The notes beneath the pieces are model-generated. The model ran no database searches. It was not told the DNA's origin and saw only the letters and a program-made list of their open reading frames with translations. From Paenibacillus pectinilyticus (GTDB lineage: Bacteria > Bacillota > Bacilli > Paenibacillales > NBRC-103111): a stretch of DNA of 64,000 nt. A program made the position numbers and the translations under genes. The stretch's first letter is position 1, and each line of letters opens with the position of its first letter. The stretch spans positions 1 through 64,000 of the forward strand of contig NZ_LYPC01000030.1 in the NCBI RefSeq assembly GCF_001700435.1, in the 5' to 3' direction. Of this stretch, positions 59,947 to 64,000 are shown piece by piece.

Positions 59947-62379
59947 GTGACAACTGAAGATAAAACAAGAATTACTGTTGATATATATGGACACCAATAT
60001 AAACTTAAAGCAGCAGATACAAGCACCAATCATATGAAGCGTGTTGCCGAATATGTGAATGATCAGATGTTTCGCATCGCCAAAGGTTACCCGCGCCTAG
60101 ATTCGCAGCGGATCGCTGTTCTAGCAGCTGTGAACATGGCAGATGAGTGCTTCCGCATGAATGAAATTTTGGAAGAGCTCAGCAAAGTCCAGAAAGAACA
60201 AGAAGCGACCAAAATCGCCTATGAGAAGCTAACCACACGTTATTCTGAATTAAAACAAGAAGACGACAAGAATCAAGCATTACTGACTGAACAGAATGGC
60301 AAACTGCAGCAACTTGTGGATCAAGATAAACAACAAAAACAAGAAACACTTAAAGCTAAACAGGAACACGAGCAAGCTAAACAACAAATGCTGCAAATGA
60401 AACAGCAGCTTGAGCTGAGCAAACAACAGATCGAACAAGCCAAACAACAACAAGTTCAATCTAAACAACAGTTGGATCAGGCTAAACAACAAGCGGAGCA
60501 AGCTAAACAACAACTAGATCAAGAGAAACAACAGCAACAAAAAGTGAAGCAACAGTTTGATCAAGAGAAACTACAGCAACAGCAAGTCAAACAACAGCTA
60601 GAACAAGAGAAACAACAACATCAAGAAGTGAAGCAACAATTAGATCAGGAAAAGCAACAACATCAAGAAATTCAACAACTGTTAGATCAGGAAAAGCAAC
60701 AACATCAAGAAGTTCAACAACTGTTAGATCAGGAAAAGCAACAACATCAAGAAGTTCAACAACTGTTAGATCAGGAGAAACAACAACATCAAGAAGTTCA
60801 ACAACTGTTAGATCAGGAGAAACAACAGCAACAAGAAGTGAAACAACAGCAACAAGAAGTGAAGCAACAATTAGATCAGGGGAAACAACAGTATCAAGAA
60901 GCGAAGCAACAGATTGAACAGGGGAAACAGCAGCAACTGCAACTTAAACAACTTTTAGATCAAGAGAAACAACAACATCAACAAAGCAAACAACAGCTTG
61001 AGCAAGCTCGGCAACAAAAATCTCAACAAATACAAAAGTTAACAGAGCAGCACAAGGTTGAACTTGCAGCAATTGCAGACCTGCAACGTAGTGAGAATGA
61101 AAACTTATTGAAAAAGCTCCAAGATGAGAAAAATGCACTCATTCAGCAACATATTCAAGATAAAGAAATTGCCGACCTACAGCATCAAGAAGAGCTAGCC
61201 GTTCTTTCTCAACAAAGCGGTTCAGACATTTCGGGAATCCATAAGCAGTATCAAACACAAATTGAATCCTTAAACAAACAACATCAAGCCGAACTATCCA
61301 GCTTGAAGCATGAGCATCAATCTCAACTAACAACCTTGCGAAATGAGCAACAATTAACGATTGAAACGATGCAAGAAGAGCACCAAGCTACAATAGCAAG
61401 GATGGTAGAAGAGCATCAAACCGAATTAGTAGCTCTTTCAGATAGTCATCTAAGTGAACTAGAGAGCTTATCAGAAGAGTACCAATTAGAAATGTCTGCG
61501 ATTTCAGAAAAACTTCAGAATGAAAATGTATCAGCAATAGATGAGCATCATTTCGAAATAGCCTCACTGACAGAAAGCCATCAACATGAGTTAGCATCTG
61601 TTTCTGAACAATTTCAGGCCGAATTGGCGTCTATTTCAGAGCAACATCAGACAACAATAACATCTATTTCCGAACATCACCAAAATGAAGTAGCATCGAT
61701 CTCGGAGCAGCATCAAATTGAATTGGCACTTATCATAGAGCGTCATCAGAACGAATTAGCATCCTTCAGCGGTAAACACCACAGTGAATTAGCCGCCAAC
61801 GCGACTAAGCATCAAAATGAACTTGCAGCCATCACAAGTGGACACCAAGCTGAGCTTCATAGCATTAAACAACAGCATCAAGCTTTGCTAGAAGTCGCGG
61901 CAAGTGCGCATGAGGAGGATATTGACTCCCTCTCGATGTTGTATCAAGAAGAAGAAGAGGCGAAGCTGCGACGTTTTGAAGAAGAGAAGCGTGAGCTAGA
62001 AGGCCACTACCAAGAAAAACAATCATCCTTGCAGCAGCAGCTGGAAGAGCAGCAAATATCCTTCCAACAACAACTTGAGGAACAAAAAGCTTCCATTATT
62101 CATCACTATCAAGGACAAATAGAAGACTTATTGGATCAAATGCAAGCGGAGCGGGATGCACGGGCACAGCAGTTTGAAGATGAAATAGAACGTATTTTGT
62201 CGGAAACTCGACTTGAAAAAGAAGAACTCCTTCAGATGAATATGAACGACGAGGCACATCAGGAAGAGTTACATGCTGTGAAGGAAGAATACAGAAAATT
62301 ACGTGAAGAATACGCTAAGCTACAAACCGAATATAACGAATGGATCGAGCTTATTGATGCTGACAGCCCAGTCGGGTAG
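59947..62379 (+). CDS. zapA: ZapA cell-division protein with a giant coiled-coil extension
   Basis: 810 residues; typical ZapA has about 85-110. Residues 1-90 are a normal ZapA head (RITVDIYGHQYKLKAADTSTNHMKRVAEYVNDQM, LAAVNMADECFRM), which promotes FtsZ bundling. About 100-365 is a glutamine/lysine-rich heptad coiled coil including near-identical 14-residue units (LDQEKQQHQEVQQL). Residues 369-665 are 27 gap-free 11-residue repeats (pattern HQxELASISEQ), expected to form a right-handed coil. A charged coil ends the protein. GTG start after AAGGGAGGA. The next gene is cvpA, as in Bacillus. Confidence 0.92.
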   Translation: MTTEDKTRITVDIYGHQYKLKAADTSTNHMKRVAEYVNDQMFRIAKGYPRLDSQRIAVLAAVNMADECFRMNEILEELSKVQKEQEATKIAYEKLTTRYSELKQEDDKNQALLTEQNGKLQQLVDQDKQQKQETLKAKQEHEQAKQQMLQMKQQLELSKQQIEQAKQQQVQSKQQLDQAKQQAEQAKQQLDQEKQQQQKVKQQFDQEKLQQQQVKQQLEQEKQQHQEVKQQLDQEKQQHQEIQQLLDQEKQQHQEVQQLLDQEKQQHQEVQQLLDQEKQQHQEVQQLLDQEKQQQQEVKQQQQEVKQQLDQGKQQYQEAKQQIEQGKQQQLQLKQLLDQEKQQHQQSKQQLEQARQQKSQQIQKLTEQHKVELAAIADLQRSENENLLKKLQDEKNALIQQHIQDKEIADLQHQEELAVLSQQSGSDISGIHKQYQTQIESLNKQHQAELSSLKHEHQSQLTTLRNEQQLTIETMQEEHQATIARMVEEHQTELVALSDSHLSELESLSEEYQLEMSAISEKLQNENVSAIDEHHFEIASLTESHQHELASVSEQFQAELASISEQHQTTITSISEHHQNEVASISEQHQIELALIIERHQNELASFSGKHHSELAANATKHQNELAAITSGHQAELHSIKQQHQALLEVAASAHEEDIDSLSMLYQEEEEAKLRRFEEEKRELEGHYQEKQSSLQQQLEEQQISFQQQLEEQKASIIHHYQGQIEDLLDQMQAERDARAQQFEDEIERILSETRLEKEELLQMNMNDEAHQEELHAVKEEYRKLREEYAKLQTEYNEWIELIDADSPVG
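60640..60830. repeat. 42-bp near-identical direct repeats inside zapA
   Basis: At least four consecutive copies of a 42-bp unit (TTAGATCAGGARAAGCAACA.. ) encode LDQEKQQHQEVQQL. Copies differ by only a few bases (AAAAGC/AGAAAC, ATT/GTT), indicating recent tandem duplication and possible length variation between strains. Confidence 0.9.
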
Positions 62380-62385
62380 CCTGTA

Positions 62386-62940
62386 GTGACACTGAATACA
62401 CTTGATTATGTCTTAATGTCGATTATAGCGCTTGGGTTGCTCATTGGTTATTTCAGGGGATTTATTGCTCAAATTGTATCGATTGCGGGTATGATTCTCG
62501 CCTATCTAGTTGCTTTTTATTTTTACAAGGATGTTGCTCCCTTACTGAAGAACGCAATCTCATTACCAACTTATCAAAATTATCACAAATATGAGTTCAT
62601 CGTTAAAGGGCTCAATGTGGATACCTATATCCTCAATGCTATCGCCTTCGCGCTCCTATTCTTCGGGGTCAAATTGGCCCTCATAATCATTGGGAGAGCG
62701 TTGAACATTCTCGCTAAAACCCCAGGACTCAATGCCATCAATCGGTGGAGTGGTGCATGCCTAGGGCTAGCGGAAGCTTTATTAATCATCGTAATCGCTG
62801 TAAATGTCATGACCATCATTCCCTCTGATGGCTCCCAAAAGCTTTTAAAAAGCTCATCTATCGCTCCCTATTTGATCAACGAGTTGCCACAAGTAGCAGG
62901 TAAGCTCCATGACCTGTGGAAACAGGGAATTTCCTTATAG
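62386..62940 (+). CDS. cvpA: CvpA-family membrane protein
   Basis: 184 residues, about four membrane helices. LDYVLMSIIALGLLIGYFRGFIAQIVSIAGMILAYLVAFY matches the start of the CvpA family; B. subtilis YshB occupies the same position after zapA. Function in Bacillota is unclear (first linked to colicin V production in E. coli). GTG start only 6 nt after the zapA stop with a weak ribosome site, so it is probably translated by coupling. polX and mutS2, usually next, are not found here. Confidence 0.88.
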   Translation: MTLNTLDYVLMSIIALGLLIGYFRGFIAQIVSIAGMILAYLVAFYFYKDVAPLLKNAISLPTYQNYHKYEFIVKGLNVDTYILNAIAFALLFFGVKLALIIIGRALNILAKTPGLNAINRWSGACLGLAEALLIIVIAVNVMTIIPSDGSQKLLKSSSIAPYLINELPQVAGKLHDLWKQGISL

Positions 62941-62979
62941 AAACTGCCTTCTTTCGTGTTGAAAGAGGCAGTTTTTATT
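62940..62979 (+). terminator. Terminator after cvpA
   Basis: AAACTGCCTTCTTTC and GAAAGAGGCAGTTT pair with one bulge around GTGTT, followed by TTATTGTTATTTT. Confidence 0.85.
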
Positions 62980-63039
62980 GTTATTTTGGTGGTGTACGCT
63001 CCTGGGGGAGGCAAGTATCTGATGAAACCAATTTTCTGA

Positions 63040-63744
63040 GGTATCTACAAAAGTAAAGTAAGAAGCCTGCAGCCCTAATCGCTTTAATTCACGCCCTGCG
63101 TCCAGAACTGCCAATCGCCTCGGGTACCATGAGCTAACGGCTATCGCATTTGTCGAAAATTGCAACTGTCACCGATAAAGCAGCGTCCAGAACCTGCCAA
63201 TCTCTCTCGGCACCTCGATCCCTCGGCTATTACACACTCGAACGTTGAAATTATCACCGATACAGCAACATCCAGAACCTGCCAATCTCTCTCGGCACCT
63301 CGATCCCTCGGCTATTGCACACTCGAACGTTGAATTTATCACCGATAAAGCAGCGTCCAGAACCTGCCAATTTCTCTCGGCACTTCGAGCTCTCAGCTAT
63401 TGCAGTACTCGAACGTTTAAATTATCACACCGATCAATCAGCGTTAAGACCTGCCGATCTCCCTTGTCTCCTCGACCCCTCGGCCATTGCCCCCTCGAAA
63501 GTTGCAACTGTTAATCGCTAAAGCAACGTCTAGAACACGCCAATTGCCCGGTACCTTGAGCACTCTGCATTTGCCGCCTTCGACCGTTGCAATTGTTAAT
63601 TGCCAAGCCAGCAGCCTTCATCTCATCCCCATGCCTCCGCCGCCCGTAAGCCAGTTCCAATCTCTCAGCACCCAAATAAAGCTACCGATAGCCGTGTCAT
63701 TCTTAATCTTTCCGCAGCCTCCTTAAATATAAATTGTAGATACC
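63040..63744. repeat. 85-bp tandem repeat region flanked by an inverted repeat
   Basis: Repeats of an ~85-bp unit (CGTCCAGAACCTGCCAATCTCTC..CTCGGCTATTGCACACTCGAACGTTG) are anchored at 63102, 63187, 63272, 63357 and, more diverged, about 63443 and 63530. The central copies are nearly identical and the outer ones decayed. The region is bounded by GGTATCTACAA (63040-63050) and its exact complement TTGTAGATACC (63734-63744). Short open frames inside are repeat-derived and I do not call them genes. Confidence 0.85.
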
Positions 63745-63795
63745 ACAGAAAATGCATCTCATCGATATAGCACTATCCGACCTAGCAAAAATTCC

Positions 63796-63847
63796 TTTAC
63801 ATGGAAACAAATGTTCGATATAATATAAATATAGGAACAAACGTTCC
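63796..63847 (+). promoter_or_regulatory. Promoter with two LexA-like boxes before the transposase gene
   Basis: TTTACA (63796-63801), 17 nt, TATAAT (63819-63824). A LexA-like box GAAAC-AAAT-GTTCG lies in the spacer (63804-63817), and a second, GGAAC-AAAC-GTTCC, lies just downstream (63834-63847). The Gram-positive SOS consensus is CGAAC-N4-GTTCG; the second box has the full GAAC-N4-GTTC core. Confidence 0.72.
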
Positions 63848-63866
63848 GATCGAGGCGGTGCGTATT

Positions 63867-64000
63867 ATGGAGATGTTACTTGTTGAATCTTTGGAGAATA
63901 CGTTTCAAACTGAGGAAGATTGCGAGCAATTTTTGATTAAAAATCGCTGGTCTAATGGGTTCTTTTGCCCAAGGTGTGACCATCATATCTTTTATAAAGT
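63867..64000 (+). mobile_element. IS1595/ISXO2-type transposase gene, 5' part (cut by window end)
   Basis: The visible 44 codons begin MEMLLVESLENTFQTEEDCE and continue KNRWSNGFFCPRCDHHIFYK. The N-terminal zinc ribbon starting CPRC followed by a His-rich strand is typical of IS1595-family transposases. The rest lies beyond the window, so intactness and the terminal repeats cannot be judged. GAGGCGGTG precedes the ATG. Confidence 0.75.

Noticed and set aside
63245..63726. Three overlapping short open frames in the 85-bp repeat region
   Set aside because: They follow the repeat units, have no ribosome sites and encode low-complexity, Ser/Pro-rich strings.

Overview
The window reads as a chromosomal segment of a low-to-mid GC Gram-positive bacterium, most likely Paenibacillus or a close relative (Paenibacillaceae). 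Supporting evidence: strong AGGAGG-type ribosome sites, frequent GTG and TTG starts, a T-box in front of pheST, the zapA-cvpA pair next to pheST, a preQ1 riboswitch on queF, an LplB/YtcP-type sugar ABC transporter with a long lipoprotein, a CD3324-family small regulator and cre-type catabolite sites. This is inference from gene content; no 16S or ribosomal genes are present.

Layout. 1-2050: end of an unknown gene, a 41-bp tandem array, and sdaAB-sdaAA (serine dehydratase). 2106-5239: a molybdopterin oxidoreductase, a small unknown protein and an AlkD-like protein. 5310-7985 (minus strand): queF with its riboswitch and two Gfo/Idh/MocA dehydrogenases, divergent from an AraC regulator (8126). 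9041-27671: a large carbohydrate locus. It holds a GNAT protein, a cytoplasmic beta-helix protein, an MDR dehydrogenase, two ABC permeases, a binding lipoprotein, an SDR, an IlvD/Edd sugar-acid dehydratase, a Tat-exported paralogue of the beta-helix protein, a GntR regulator fused to a solute-binding-protein domain, TatA, an amidohydrolase, a class III aminotransferase and an FAH-family hydrolase. Two promoters (9041 and 12609) carry the same operator-like sequence, and two perfect cre matches are present. I infer import and non-phosphorylative breakdown of an unknown polysaccharide-derived sugar.

27741-34151: a PfpI protein, thyA-folA, two adjacent hairpin repeat arrays (52 and 51 bp), a YcnI-like copper protein, a NarL/DegS-type two-component pair and a NiCoT nickel/cobalt permease with a candidate NikR operator. 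34320-39962: phnC and a fused double phnE, a convergent phnD with a tandem PhoP-box array, and a YunD-like 5'-nucleotidase. 40047-44063: a YbjQ pair, an esterase and pxpB-pxpC-pxpA (5-oxoprolinase). 44064-44832 has no long gene but holds four tiny ORFs with good ribosome sites, a promoter and a terminator. 44833-50903: CD3324 regulator, GGCT-like protein, a response regulator followed by an Hpt-REC-GGDEF-REC protein, NikR with a histidine-rich tail, a DUF2203 protein and a CopC-CopD (YcnJ-type) protein. 51006-55762: glutaminase, aldo/keto reductase, signal peptidase I and a MarR-regulated DHA2 drug exporter.

55970-64000: T-box-pheS-pheT; a ZapA protein extended to 810 residues by a glutamine-rich coiled coil and 27 consecutive 11-residue repeats; cvpA; an 85-bp repeat array; and the start of an IS1595-type transposase whose promoter carries two LexA-like (SOS) boxes. 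No tRNA, rRNA or CRISPR array was seen.
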